A DNA stretch of 64,000 nucleotides, from NCBI GenBank assembly GCA_963575745.1, contig CAUYUJ010016282.1:1071372-1135371 (forward strand), in the 5' to 3' direction. Below, piece after piece: positions 10,737-22,942 of the stretch. Below the pieces are notes generated by a model. The model had not been told where the DNA came from, made no database searches, and worked only from the letters and a program-made list of their open reading frames with translations. Position 1 is the stretch's first letter. The number at the start of each line of letters is the position of its first letter. This DNA is from Prorocentrum cordatum (lineage: Eukaryota > Sar > Dinophyceae > Prorocentrales > Prorocentraceae). A program made the position numbers and the translations under genes.

Positions 10737-11264
10737 TCATGGGATCTGACACCGCAATGCCCGAGCGAGAGAGAGTAGTGGTGGGAGCTCAGGCCACAGG
10801 GTCCCGAATAGCCCTCTGCGCATTACGCGACCCTTCTCGAACTCTTGACGCACCCATTCGTACCAAGCCTTCCGAGAGGACTTGGCCGCGGATGCCTTAG
10901 CAGTGACACGAGCTTCAGAAACTTCGCAGATGTGCCGATCGAGGTCGGCGGCCACCCCGGGATCGTCCGCCGAGCGCAGCAGACTACGCGCTAAGCCAGC
11001 GGCAGTGCGAAAAAAAAAAGGCGCATAGTCTGAGTTCTCTGCCACCGCCACCGTCGTCGGCGGCTCCGCGAGCGCCGCCAGCACCTGACGACCTCCATCT
11101 AGAAGGCCCTCAGGGCTCAAGTAGCACCTGGAAGCGCGAAGTTGGCTGCTCAACCAAAGCACCGACCTGAGGGTAGGATCAGGCTCACGGCCCCCTGCTT
11201 TCAGGGTGCTCTTCCAATACATCTGCGGCCGCTTACCCCTGGCTCCCTTGGGAACCTTCACCCC
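10737..11264 (-). pseudogene. LINE ORF2 linker before reverse transcriptase
   Basis: It is in the same frame as the endonuclease, between TAG at 11265 and TGA at 10737. It holds Ala/Arg-rich sequence with helices and no identifiable catalytic motif. This corresponds to the linker between endonuclease and reverse transcriptase in such elements. There is no ATG near its start, so it should be read as part of ORF2, not as a gene. Confidence 0.65.
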
Positions 11265-12602
11265 CTATGATGGCGCTGAGGTCCCGCTCGGCCAAGTTGG
11301 CCCACGCACGGCATCCAGGTATCCAGGGGCCAGCATAGCACGAGCACGATCACCTTCGCCCTCTTCCGCCGCCCGAAAAGCCTCGCGCGCCAGCCCAAGG
11401 GGGACTTCCCACGACCCAGGCTCAGGCTGCGGGCCAACCGGCGGCACCGCAGGAAGGTCGCGCGGGCGTCGGAAGGCGAGAGCCTTGAGATCACCAGCAG
11501 ACGCGTGGAAACGCAGAGACACAGGTCTATGAGGGTGGATGGGCGAGTCCCCCTGCACATCGATCTGCTTGAGACCGAGGGAGAGGGCGTGCGACACGAC
11601 GAAAAAATCAAAACGTTCGGGGTTGCCAACACTGGGGAAGTGAGCGTGCCCTTGGGAACTAACAATCACCCCATTAGCCTTAGCATGGAAGCCAGAAGCA
11701 GCCAAAGTCTCGGGGGGGAAATTCCAGTCAGCCCCAATGATGAACTCGCACTCTAAACCCCCGATAAATTCCCCCACTGATTGTAAGATGGACAAGTTGG
11801 CCTCTGACAGACCTTCGCTGTGGCGGATGTAGATGGAGAAGACGCAGAAGGTGGCGCACCCTGGCACGTGCACCATGGCTGCTATCGCGCGGCCCTCGGC
11901 CGGCACGATCTTGTCCTGGTGCTCGAACATGCCAAGCGCGTCACGCACAAAGACGCCGACCCCAGAGGAGGCGCCACCGCCCTCGCCAACAATACCTGGG
12001 GCCCAGAGCGAGTTCCAACCCACAAACTTGGCCCCTTTCGAGGCCGTTGCAATATCGTCGCCACCTCGTAGGCGATGCTCCTGCGCGATAGCGATATGCG
12101 ATACACTGCTCGAAAGGTAGTTCTTCAAAGTGCCCCGGCAGTTGGCGTTCACGGTGGACACCAGCAGGCCTTCGTCGAGCCCGCAACTCTGTGGTCTGGC
12201 TGGACCAGACGTCGCTGGAGGCGCAGGGGCGGGGGCTGACCAGTCCATAGCCCCTCCCCGACTGGAGGCCCTGACCGTACTTGCTCCAGCAAAAAGATCG
12301 GATTGCGGCAAGCGCACGACCACAGCCATGGCTGCGGGACCATCGCTCGACGTCTGATCTGCCAGACCAGGGAGAGGAGAGGAACGAGGGTCAGGGATTT
12401 CTCGGTCACCTGGGGGCACAGGATGAGGGTCCCAAGGAAAAATTGGAGCAGGACAAAAACACGGAGACGCCCTGGGACATCGGGTGTAGCTTGCGCGCCA
12501 AGCGCAAGCCTGACTTCTGTGCTGCAGAGCCAACAGAAGAGACCCAGCCTGCCAAAAAGTTGCAAAAAGAGGACAAGTCACCCGAGCTCGGAATGCCACA
12601 AT
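11265..12602 (-). pseudogene. LINE ORF2 N-terminal part: AP-like endonuclease
   Basis: The frame is open from the codon after the ORF1 stop to a TAG at 11265-11267. The first ATG is at 12329. Seen motifs in order: LLVSTVNANCRGTL (the N-terminal strand), QEHRL (metal-binding Glu), GVGVFVRD, YIRHSEG, GADWNFPPETL (the Asp-x-Asn pair), and FDFFVVSHAL followed by HPHRPVSLRF (catalytic His region). These match the exonuclease-endonuclease-phosphatase endonuclease that nicks target DNA to prime reverse transcription in non-LTR elements. The catalytic residues appear intact. The endonuclease has no internal stop; the TAG falls after it, in the linker toward the reverse transcriptase. Confidence 0.85.
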
Positions 12603-13850
12603 TTACACCACTAGGCCGCCCCCCCCCTCAGGCGAGGGGGGGAAAACAGCTGACAAATGTTGGTCAACCCGAGCTCGAATGTCAGCGGCTGCAGCAGCAG
12701 CGGCGGGCCTCGCAGCAGGCTGAGACGCGGCGCCTGGCTCAGAAGGCTCAGCAGCCTCTCCTCCACCTGCCGCGGCACCGCGACCTGCATCGGCATCGTC
12801 CTGAGCAGGAAGTCCTTCGCCATCGTCACCTTTACGTCGCTTGCGCTGAAGCCGTGCCTTGTGAGCCAGATGGGCTGCCTTGACCTCCGCTGCCGTCGAG
12901 GTGAGCTGCTCGAACAATGACTCGGACAGGTCCTGCACGCCAGGCTGCGACTTCTCCAGCCGAGACTGGTACTCCTTGCGATCTCCATCGGTGACATCGT
13001 ACTCGCTGCTCTCGAACTCCTCCATAATGTCAATCTTGATAATGCTCGTGAGATCGAACTTGCCCTCCACGATGTCCCGCAGCGGGATGGCTGGAGTGCT
13101 GCGCGGAGCCGAGGTCTCTCCAGCGCCTGTCGCGCCTGCGCCACTGCGGTCACGAAGCCGTTCGACCGCTGCTTTGTACTCCTCATCGGCCTTGCCGAGC
13201 TGGTCCCGCGACTGGCGAACCTGCTCCAGCTCTGCAGTCTCCTGCTTCCACTTGAGCAAGCGAGTGAGCTGTCCCTCGAGCTGCTTCTCAAGGCGACGGA
13301 CTGCGGCATGCTGCTGTTGAACCTGCTGGTGGACATTGATCTCCGTCGGCTTGCTGGCGGCCTCCAGGCTGGCCGCCACGTCGGCATAGTACTTACCCCT
13401 CGCAGCATCCCCCGCCTTGTACGACAGGGGGGCCATCTGCGTAGCTTCACCGACGGACAGCGCAGGAACAAGTCCAGCGGGGAGCGGCGGGGCACCCCCT
13501 CCCATCCCTGCAGGCTGCAGCTGGCCACCTGGGGTTGAACCATGCCACTCGAACCGAGATGTATCATTGAAACCCTTGCCTTTGCCTTTGCCGACGCCTT
13601 TGCCACCAGGCCCTCCTTTATTCCCAGATGCAGCGCCGAACCACCCAGGCGGTCTCGTCCAGTAGGACTGAGCAAGAGGGCCAGAGCGATCAGGAGCAGT
13701 TGGAACCTGAGGGAAAGGACCATGACAGTTTTTGCACCACTTCGCCGAGGGAGCGTTCTTACGACACCCACAACCTGGGCACTTGATAGGCGACTTGAAA
13801 TTGTTGTACCACTTGCCACCGCCTTTGACCTGCCACTCCCCCGGCACCAT
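12603..13850 (-). CDS. LINE ORF1, gag-like nucleic-acid-binding protein
   Basis: 415 codons from a genuine ATG at 13850 to TAA at 12603-12605. The N-terminus has a zinc ribbon: Cys24 and Cys27, then Cys39 and Cys42 (CPGC and CKNC). A Gly/Lys-rich stretch follows. Residues of about 170-235 form a Gln/Leu/Glu-rich amphipathic segment typical of a coiled coil, and the C-terminus is Ala/Glu-rich with RKRRKG. In LINEs, ORF1 proteins bind the element's RNA and multimerise; that role is inferred from position and composition. ORF2 follows in the same frame with only the TAA between them, so termination-readthrough or reinitiation would join them directly. Upstream is a GGA tract at about 13,851-13,975. 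Confidence 0.75.
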   Translation of the reverse strand: MVPGEWQVKGGGKWYNNFKSPIKCPGCGCRKNAPSAKWCKNCHGPFPQVPTAPDRSGPLAQSYWTRPPGWFGAASGNKGGPGGKGVGKGKGKGFNDTSRFEWHGSTPGGQLQPAGMGGGAPPLPAGLVPALSVGEATQMAPLSYKAGDAARGKYYADVAASLEAASKPTEINVHQQVQQQHAAVRRLEKQLEGQLTRLLKWKQETAELEQVRQSRDQLGKADEEYKAAVERLRDRSGAGATGAGETSAPRSTPAIPLRDIVEGKFDLTSIIKIDIMEEFESSEYDVTDGDRKEYQSRLEKSQPGVQDLSESLFEQLTSTAAEVKAAHLAHKARLQRKRRKGDDGEGLPAQDDADAGRGAAAGGGEAAEPSEPGAASQPAARPAAAAAAADIRARVDQHLSAVFPPSPEGGGGLVV

Positions 13851-13975
13851 AGGTCCTCCTCCTCCTCCTCCTCCTCCTCCCTCTCCCCCCTCCTCCCTCC
13901 CTCCCTCTCCTCCTCCTCCTCCGCCTCCTCCTCCGCCTCCTTCTCAGCCTCCTCCTCCGCCTCCTCCTCCTGATC
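13851..13975 (-). repeat. GGA/TCC microsatellite upstream of LINE ORF1
   Basis: A CCT/CTC run on the plus strand lies immediately before the ORF1 ATG. On the element's own strand it is a purine-rich 5' leader. It is also part of a spurious 575-codon frame. Confidence 0.7.
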
Positions 13976-14287
13976 AAGCACAAGCGGCTTGCGACCGGGC
14001 GGCTCCTCTTTTGGATCCAACCGGTCATGCAGCCACTCTCGGCGTCTCATCGCGACGTGCTTGTGGCAACCTGGAGATTTTGCAGCATTCGCGAGTGTGG
14101 GTCTTGCTTTTATCGATGGGTTGGCTAAGACCGAGAGAAAATCATGCAGGTCATTTTTCCCCAGCAGCTTCATCACCGGCGCTGGCCGCGTGTGACTTTG
14201 TGGTTTACTTCGTCCACATCGCCTTCGTGCTGCGCGGGTGCATACTGGGCTCTTTTGTATCTCAATGTTCAAGCTTTCTTGTGCATC
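13976..14287. other. Possible LINE 5' region, no gene recognised
   Basis: This sits upstream of ORF1 on the minus strand and may be 5' UTR of the LINE. Where the element begins cannot be decided from this copy. Confidence 0.3.
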
Positions 14288-14513
14288 GACTTCGCGGTCC
14301 GTCCCAGGCTGCAGGGCAATGGGGGGAGCCGCTGGCATTGGCCCACCCGCCAGCGGTCTGGGCGCATTTCAGGCGAGCGGGCGCTGCTGTCACGACCGTC
14401 GCGGAGGGCATCCGCCCCAGGTTGCAGGGTCGATGGGGGGAGCCGCTGGCATTGACCCACCCGCCTTCTACCTGGGCGTATTTCAAGCGTTGTGCTGGAG
14501 TGGTGGCTCTTGG
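14288..14513 (+). repeat. 113-bp tandem duplication
   Basis: Two copies share GGGGGGAGCCGCTGGCATTG, then CCCACCCGCC, with an offset of 113 bp. The second copy diverges toward its end. Confidence 0.7.
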
Positions 14514-14990
14514 TATACATTGGGAGCTCGCGGGACATTCCCCATCCCGCCGTGTCCACTGTCACTTTCTCTGGCCTTATAGGTGTACTGTCGACCCATA
14601 TGTTGGCGCAGAGACTTGGGCGAGATCAAGAGGTCAATTCATTTTCGTACGCGGGTACGGTCCTTTGTATTGATATTGTGGGGCCGTCCGTGGAGGACGC
14701 GATCCCCTTTGGGGTTGCCCGATGACCAGTGGTGCTTGAACACATCATTGAATGAAGGGCGGCATCGAGCTGTTTTCGCCTCAGCTGAACTTGTGTCAAT
14801 CTCTACGGTTTTGGCCGTGTACGTCTTCTACCATTCCCTCATCGACCTGGAGATCGTCAGTGGGCGGCTTCAAACTGCTTAGCAAGGCGGAGCAGCAGCG
14901 CCGCTCGTAGTTAGTATCAACCACCACGTGGGATAGCTCGCAACTCGCAACTCCTCCTCCTCCTGACGCGGCGTCGACTACCTCGTTTTC
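14514..14990. other. Intergenic, nothing recognised
   Basis: Short frames only. The sequence immediately before 15,000 may hold eroded retrotransposon sequence, but no motif is visible. Confidence 0.35.
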
Positions 14991-15004
14991 GTCGTCTTTG
15001 TGGA

Positions 15005-15820
15005 TTGGCCAAGGTCGGACGTGCAGTTGCTCAGCCAGCGATTGGACCAGCCATGTACTACGGAGTGCAGATCGTGGGCGCGACCACGACACGGTTGAAA
15101 TCAATGGTTAACATGGTGCGCGTTGGCTGGCAGAAGACCCCACCTGGTACTTCCACCTGGCTAGCAGCTCGTATCGAACCTCGTGACAACGAACATCCTG
15201 AACAACTGGCCACAGCGGGGCCTCTCTATACGTGGGCCCTTTTGGTTATGGAAGACAACGTCCCAAACGATGTGCTAGAGCAAGCTTTCCAGCAGCAGCG
15301 TCAACCACTCAGACCCAGTCCCAGGCGCGCTGATGTAGCAGGCCCAGCGGGGGCTGTCCTGGTGGCGCTGCAGCGGCTCAACTGGCTGGCTTTCTCGGCC
15401 ACAGCATGGACTACCTGTGCGGGCATGCCGCTGGATCTCGCCTCGGACTCTCCAGATTGGGCCCGCACTTTGGCGAGAAGGGAGTTTGGCAACGTTCGTT
15501 TTGAAGAGTGGAGTCGCCAGAAAGATCATGCCCCTGAGGGCTAGCCAGCACATCGCAAGCCATGCGGGCATTGGATGGCGCCGCTCAAGCTCCTCCTCGC
15601 CCCCAGGCAGTTGGCCAATACGTGGCATCTTGGCGATCAGGCACGCGCAGCACTTCGCAGCACTATCATTGGCGGCCAGTGGTCTCAAGCTCGTCTCCAC
15701 CAGTACGGCTACGCCCCCGACGACGTGTGTCAGTGCTGTTTGGACTGCCCGTGCACCTTGCACCATCAGCAGAGTCCTGTCCCATGCTTCATCAAGAGCG
15801 TACGGAGACAGTTGATTTAG
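15005..15820 (+). pseudogene. Relic LINE: reverse transcriptase connection and zinc finger
   Basis: It is one frame with a TAG at 15542-15544. The start IGPAMYYGVQIVGATTTRLK matches the usual P-x-x-x-YG-x-x-x-x-G pattern that follows the reverse transcriptase thumb in non-LTR elements. Later LHQYGYAPDDVCQCC, then CPCTLHH, is a zinc finger of the kind preceding RNase H. The frame is lost near 15,780, where the downstream domain continues in another frame. Confidence 0.65.
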
Positions 15821-16545
15821 AAGTGATTCAAGCGGCGAGATCGGCACCACACACGGATCTTCTGCTCACACGTGCGGTCATGCCCCGTGACGCTCTACGT
15901 CGTATACCTGCACCGTCCATGCAAGAGGTTTGGAGATATGCACGCGGTGGCGAATCGGCGGCCCTCGCTGGCGATATTTGCACGGGCGTATCAGGACTCG
16001 CCCCCATAGGTTGGCCAGAGGCCAGCCGTGCAGGTTGGCGCATTGCAGTGATGACGTGCCAGAACATGAGAGGCATAGCATACGGACCCCTGCCTGGACA
16101 TCAACAGTCAGTACCTCGAGCGGAACTATATGCATTGGCACAAGCTCTACGACATGGCACGGCACCGATGTATACACGAACATATTGTTATGGTTTCGTG
16201 GAAGGGTTGCAGCAAGGCCGCAAATTGAGCATTCACCCCCGCACGCCTAACAGAGATATATGGGAGCTGTTGTGGCATGATCTCGATGATCACGGAGGCA
16301 TTTCGTCTGCGATTCAGTTTTATTTTGTTCGCTCATACCAGACTGTGGCAGAAGGCAATCCCGACAAGAAAGTCAATGATAATGCAGACGTCGCGGCAAA
16401 GAGAGGTCTGGCCATGCACGCACGGTCAGAAGAAGTCATAGGCCTTCACGCCAACATGCTCGACATTGCGAGGCACGTGGCATGCTGGATTGGCTCACCG
16501 ATGACACTGGCAGATGGACGGGATCGGCAGCCACCTCCAGCTCGA
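15760..16545 (+). pseudogene. Relic LINE: RNase H domain
   Basis: This segment lies within an open frame at 15562-16779. Seen: DICTGVSG (first Asp), ASRAGWRIAVM, PRAELYALAQAL (Glu), and NADVAAKRGL (last Asp). Where the third catalytic Asp is normally found (the T-D-C-x-x-V motif), this copy reads TYCYGFVEGL, so Asp is replaced by Tyr. The enzyme is probably dead. VAEGNPDKKVND corresponds to the loop before the last Asp. Confidence 0.65.
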
Positions 16546-16780
16546 CGGCCTCGACAGAAGCAGCGGCGACCACTACGACCTGCCCCGTCGACCTGCACCT
16601 GCACTCGTGAAGGGCCAGCGCCTGCACGACCCGCGCCCAGGGCAGGCAGGTGGCTGGAAATGCAAGCATTGTCAGCGCTTCGCGCGGACCACTGTAGGAC
16701 GCAAGCGGATGGCTCGTGTGATTTGCACGGTTTGGGCCCCTCCTGCGCCTCCGAAGCCTGGACCCCAGCCCGACCCTGAA
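16514..16780 (+). pseudogene. Relic LINE: C-terminal CxxC segment
   Basis: In a shifted frame relative to the RNase H, the sequence GGWKCKHCQRFARTT followed by VIC resembles the C-terminal WRCRVC region of the complete LINE in this window. A Pro-rich tail runs into the C-run at 16,797. Confidence 0.5.
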
Positions 16781-16794
16781 GGCCCCGCGGCTGC

Positions 16795-16969
16795 GCCCCC
16801 CCCCCCCCCCCCAGGATGCCCCCCGAAGTGGTACGAATTACAACCGACTAGGACCAATCCCAACCGTTCGGGGTGAATTGCAACCAGAAAAGAGACCAAT
16901 TCCAACCACAAATGAGACCAATTCCAACTCAGCCAAAAATGAGACCAATTCCAACCACGGATGGGATCT
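16795..16969. repeat. C-run and AATTCCAACC minisatellite, left cluster
   Basis: A C-run at 16797-16814 is followed by repeated blocks such as GGACCAATCCCAACC and GAGACCAATTCCAACCACAAA. The same motif occurs in opposite orientation (GGTTGGGATTGG) at 19550-19810 beyond the CTA tract. Confidence 0.75.
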
Positions 16970-17264
16970 TCAGAATTCCTCAGGATTCTTCAGGACTCCT
17001 TCGGAATTCCTTGGGATTCCTGCGGAATTCCTCACGATTCCTTCGGAATTCCTTAGGGTGCTTTCGGAATTCCTCCGGCTTCCTTTGGAATTCCTTCGGA
17101 ATCCTTCGGAATCCTTCGGGATTCCTTGTGGATTCCTCCTTCGGGATTCCTTGTGGATTCCTCCTTCGGAATTCCTTTGGATTCCTCCTTCGGAATTCCT
17201 TTGGATTCCTCCTTCGGAATTCCTTTGGATTCCTCCTTCGGAATTCCTTTGGATTCCTCCTTGG
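16970..17264 (+). repeat. GAATTCCT-type minisatellite, 24-bp units at its end
   Basis: Degenerate 12-15-bp repeats of TTCGGAATTCCT lead into regular 24-bp units CCTCCTTCGGAATTCC plus TTTGGATT from about 17,150. It is translatable as an 8-residue repeat but has no protein features. Confidence 0.85.
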
Positions 17265-19462
<2,198 letters not shown>

Positions 19463-19810
19463 CCAGGAAGATCCATTTGCATATTTTAGAATCGATGTTT
19501 ACGCTTCGGTGCCCTCTTGCTCATCTTAACGTAGTGCTCGTGTGCAAACCAAAACTGAGACCAATTCCAACTCGAGCATGCATGTTGGCTTCCAGATCCT
19601 GTGCGTTGACATAAGGAATGTCACTTGGTCTTCGCACTCGTCTTGGGCTTCTCTACAATTAAAATCCTATTGTGGGCCTATCCCAAGATGGTTGGGATTG
19701 GGCCCAGTTTGCTTTTCGCATTGGTTGGGATTGGTCTCAGTTGGTTGGGATTGGGCCCAGTGGGTTGGGATTGGGCCCACATGCGGATGCCCCCCCCCCC
19801 CCCCCCCCAG
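19463..19810. repeat. GGTTGGGATTGG minisatellite and C-run, right cluster
   Basis: About 90 bp of unique sequence is followed from 19,555 by GAGACCAATTCCAACTCG, then by several GGTTGGGATTGGGCCCA units and a C-run at 19,790-19,809. It mirrors the left cluster at 16,795-16,969. Confidence 0.75.
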
Positions 19811-20230
19811 CCTCAAGAGGAGCCTGGAGGGCAGCACCAGCTTGGGGGAAGACACTGAGGAGGGCCTTGTGAGGAAGGTGCGTCGTGATGTGGCCTCCTC
19901 CTCTGCTTCCTTCCCCCACCTCGGCTCCCTCTCCTCGCCTTCCCTTCCTCCGCGGGCTGGGGGCACGTTTCGGAGGCCCGAGGATGAAGGAGAGGAACCA
20001 TTTATAAGACCTGACCGACTCGTCAGGCCCCGAGTCCATTTCGAGCCCCGCGTGGTCACCCGGATGCTCTCCTGGGCTGCCACACTTGTCCTATCATCAT
20101 AATATTGGTGTGTGTGTGTGTGAGGAAATGTTTCGTTTACCGTGCATGTTCTCTCTCGTGTCTGTGAAAGATTGTGTTCTTCTCACCTTTTCCCATCCGT
20201 CTGCCCCGTCCTGCACCCCGACTCGGCGCG
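19811..20230. other. Intergenic, nothing recognised
   Basis: No motif was found. The minus strand is open in overlapping frames that continue the Pro/Gly-rich shadow of the C-run. Confidence 0.4.
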
Positions 20231-20249
20231 TCTCCTTCATGTGTTCGCT

Positions 20250-20545
20250 GCTCCTCCTCCTCCTCCTCCTCCTCCTTCTCCTCCTCCTCCTCCTCCTCCT
20301 CCTCCTCCTCCTCCTCCTCCTCCTCCTCTCCTCCCTCCTCCCTCCCTCCCTCCCTCTCCTCCTCCGCGTCCCTCCTCCTCCTCCTCCTCCTCCTCCTCCT
20401 CCTCCTCCTTCTCCTCTCCTCCTTCCTCCTCCTCCTCCTCCTCCTCCTCCTCCTCCTCCTCCTCCTCCTCCCTCCTCCTCCTTCCTCTTCCTCCTCCTCC
20501 TCCTCCTCCTCCTCCTCCTCCTCCTCCTCCTCCCTCGCCCTCTCC
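20250..20545 (+). repeat. (CTC)n microsatellite
   Basis: About 300 bp of CTC/CCT triplets with occasional CCCT and TTC interruptions. Confidence 0.95.
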
Positions 20546-20714
20546 CTCCTCTCACACAGATGTTAGTGGTGGCTGTGGAACGTCGGCCCAGCACGGTCCG
20601 CTCCTCTGCTGCTTCCCCCGTCCCCAGGGAGCGAAGGCGCGGCCGGGGGCGAAGACAGAACGGGGGGGGGCGGAGGCGGAGGGAAGGGGCGGGGGCCAGG
20701 GGAAGGGGCGAGGG

Positions 20715-20794
20715 GAAGGGGAGGAGGAGGAGGAGGAGGAGGAGGAGGAGGAGGAGGAGGAGGAGGAGGAGGAGGAGGAGGAGGAGGAGGAGGG
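20715..20794 (+). repeat. (GGA)n microsatellite
   Basis: An uninterrupted GGA/GAG run. Confidence 0.95.
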
Positions 20795-20841
20795 GGTGTG
20801 GGGTGTGGGGGGATCGACCTAAACAGGGGGGGAGGCTTGGC

Positions 20842-21100
20842 GGCGAGCGAGAGGGGGGGCAGCGAGAGGGAGAGGCGGCCTTCTCAGAACGGCGAGCGAG
20901 GGGGGGCAGCGAGAGGGAGGAGAGGCCACCTCAGAAGGCAGCGGGGCTCCTTAGGAGCGCTCGGGCCTGCTGAGAAGGGGAAGGCTTACACAACTTCTCC
21001 ATCTCCAAAGGCCTGGGGGGGTCCGAGCCTTCTGATACGGCCCGGCCTTTGTCACTTCTGTCCGGGCTCGCCGACGAAGGACCGCTCCTTTCGTCCCTCC
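20842..21100. repeat. Foldback family F, copy 1 (irregular)
   Basis: Duplicated GCGAGCGAGGGGGGGCAG-like starts are followed by CCTTCTCAGAA and CTCAGAAGGCAGCGGGGC blocks and, further on, CCGAGCCTTCTGATAC. The family is defined by alternating AGAAGGCC and CCTTCTGAG blocks; cleaner copies lie at 38798 and 44707. Confidence 0.5.
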
Positions 21101-21194
21101 CCCGGCCCCTTTTCCCGAGGAGCGGTGGGGGGGAGGAAGGTGTTGGAGAGAAAGGGGGAGGGGGAATGAAGGGAGGGTTTGCGGTGGAGGGGTA

Positions 21195-21195
21195 G

Positions 21196-21228
<33 letters not shown>

Positions 21229-21325
21229 GGAGGTATGGAGGGCGGCAGAGGGAGGGATGGAAAGGCAAGCAGAAGAGGAGGAGGAGGAGGAGGAGGAGGA
21301 GGAGGAGGAGGAGGAGGAGGAGGAC
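21195..21325 (+). repeat. (ACG)n and (GGA)n microsatellites
   Basis: A pure GACGAC tract at 21195-21231 and a GGA tract at 21274-21325, separated by about 40 bp. Confidence 0.9.
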
Positions 21326-21329
21326 GTGG

Positions 21330-22525
21330 GGCTATGAAACGCTGTACTGGGTGGGGGAACCGCATGCGGACGGCGCCACTGGGACCTCTGGTGGAGCTCC
21401 CTCTGATGCCACGAAACGCTGTCCTGGATAGGGGAACCGCATGCGGACTGCGCCACTGGGACTTTCGGTGGAGCTCCCTCTGGGGCCACAAAGCGGTGTA
21501 CTGGGTGGGGGAATTGCATGCGGACTTCGCCATTGGGACCTTCGGTGGAGCTTCCTCTGGGGCCACGAAACGTTGTACTGGATGGGGGAACCGATTGCGG
21601 ACTGCGCCACTGGGACATTCGGTGAGGCTCTCCGTGGGACCACGAAGCGCTGTACATGGCGGTGGAACCGCATGCGGACTGCGCCACTGGGACCTTCGGT
21701 GGAGCTCCCTCTGGGGCCACAAAGCGGTGTACTGGGTGGGGGAACCGCATGCGGATTTCGCCTCTAGGACCTTGGGAGGAGCTCCTTCTGGGGCCACGAA
21801 GCGCTGTGCTGGATGGGGTAACCGCATGCGGACTGCGCCACTGGGACATTCGGTGGGGCTCCCCACGGGGCCACGAACAAGTTGTACTGATTTGGGAGTC
21901 GCATGCTGACTGTGCCACTGGAACCTTCGGTGCATCTCCCTCTTGGGCCACGAAACGCGGTACTGGGTAGGGGACCGCATGCGGACGGCGCCACAAAGCG
22001 GTGTATTGGGTGGGGGAACCGCACGCGGACTGCGCCATTGGGACCTTCGGTGAGGCTCCCCATGGGACCACGAAGCGCTGTACATGGCGGTGGAACCGCA
22101 TGCGGACTGCGCCACTGGGATCTTCGGTGGAGCTCCCTCTGGGGCCACAACGCGGTGTACTGGGTGGGGGAACCGCATGCGGACTTCGCCACTGGGACCT
22201 TGGGTGGAGCTCCTTCTGGGGCCACGAAACGCTGTGCTGGAGGGGGGAACCGCATGCGGACTGCGCCACTGGGACATTCGGTGGGGCTCCCCATGGGGCC
22301 ACGAACAAGTTGTACTGATTTGGGAGTCGCATGCTGACTGCGCCACTGGAACCTTCGGTGCATCTCCCTCTTGGGCCACGAAACGCGGTACTGGGTAGGG
22401 GACCGCATGCGGACGGCGCCACAAAGCGGTGTACTGGGTGGGGGAACCGCATGCGGACTGCGCCATTGGGACCGTCGTTGGAGCCCCTTCTCGGGCCACG
22501 ACACGCTGCACTGGGTGGGGGAGAG
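21330..22525 (+). repeat. 77-bp minisatellite, about 15 units
   Basis: Each unit contains GGGGAACCGCATGCGGACTG, then CGCCACTGGGACCTTCGG, then TGGAGCTCCCTCTGGGGCCA. Unit starts at 21334, 21411 and 21488 give a 77-bp period. A larger block repeats with an offset of 428 bp (CACGAAGCGCTGTACATGGC at 21641 and 22069), and short incomplete units lie near 21,985 and 22,410. Because 77 is not a multiple of 3, translations repeat only every three units. Frames are open on both strands, with no protein signature. Confidence 0.92.
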
Positions 22526-22675
22526 GAGAGAGAGGAGGAACGTGGGGCGCTGCCTCTTCAAAACGAGGACCCAACACCACATGATGGTTTGGGAGAAACG
22601 ACGAGGATGAATAGCACCACGCGCAGAATGAGCATTTCGTATGCGGAGGGGGACGAGGAAGAGTGAGATGAGGAG

Positions 22676-22820
22676 CTACAGGAAGAGGAAGAGGAAGAGG
22701 AGGAGGAGGAGGAGGAGGCGGAGGAGGAGGAGGAGGAGGAGGAGGAGGGGGAGGGGGGGGGGGAGGGGGAGGGGAGGACGGGGACTTTGAAGAGGAAGAG
22801 GAGGAGGAGGAGGAGGAAAA

Positions 22821-22852
<32 letters not shown>

Positions 22853-22936
22853 GAGGAGGAGGAGGAGGAGGAGGAGGAGGAGAAGGAGGAGGAGAAGGAG
22901 AAGGAGGATGAGGAGGAAAAAGAGGATGAGGAGGAG
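22676..22936 (+). repeat. (GGA)n tract with GAA/GGG interruptions
   Basis: Purine-rich triplet tract leading directly into the acidic segment at 22943. Confidence 0.9.
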
Positions 22937-22942
22937 CTGTAG

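Larger units (their letters stand above)
7631..13850 (-). mobile_element. Non-LTR (LINE-type) retrotransposon, nearly full length, decayed
   Basis: Read on the minus strand, the order is ORF1 (zinc ribbon, coiled coil), endonuclease of the exonuclease-endonuclease-phosphatase fold, reverse transcriptase, CCHC-type zinc finger, RNase H, and a C-terminal CxxC region. This is the domain order of non-LTR elements that carry RNase H. Everything from the ATG at 13850 to about 10,000 lies in one reading frame. The remainder, to the TAA at 7631, lies in another single frame. In-frame stops are TAA at 12603 (ORF1/ORF2 boundary), TAG at 11265, TGA at 10737, TAG at 9134 and TAG at 8075, plus one frameshift near 10,000. 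Target duplications and the true 3' end were not identified. It is probably inactive in this copy. Confidence 0.88.
14995..16870 (+). mobile_element. Second non-LTR retrotransposon, 5'-truncated relic
   Basis: The plus strand carries, in order, the end of a reverse transcriptase (connection region), a zinc finger, RNase H and a C-terminal CxxC region. It is a different element from the one at 7.6-13.9 kb: the protein segments align only in domain order. There is one in-frame TAG (15542) and two frame changes (about 15,780 and about 16,530). The endonuclease and reverse transcriptase core are missing. It ends close to the tandem-repeat block beginning with a C-run at 16,797. Confidence 0.75.

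Noticed and set aside
12611-14338. 575-codon minus frame overlapping LINE ORF1
   Set aside because: The 415-codon ATG frame has the zinc ribbon and coiled coil and is in phase with ORF2; the longer frame is Arg/Ser-rich and runs through a GGA tract.
21330-22525. CRISPR-like array
   Set aside because: Units are contiguous 77-bp tandem copies without unique spacers, in a eukaryotic context; the same holds for the 102-, 109- and 42-bp arrays.
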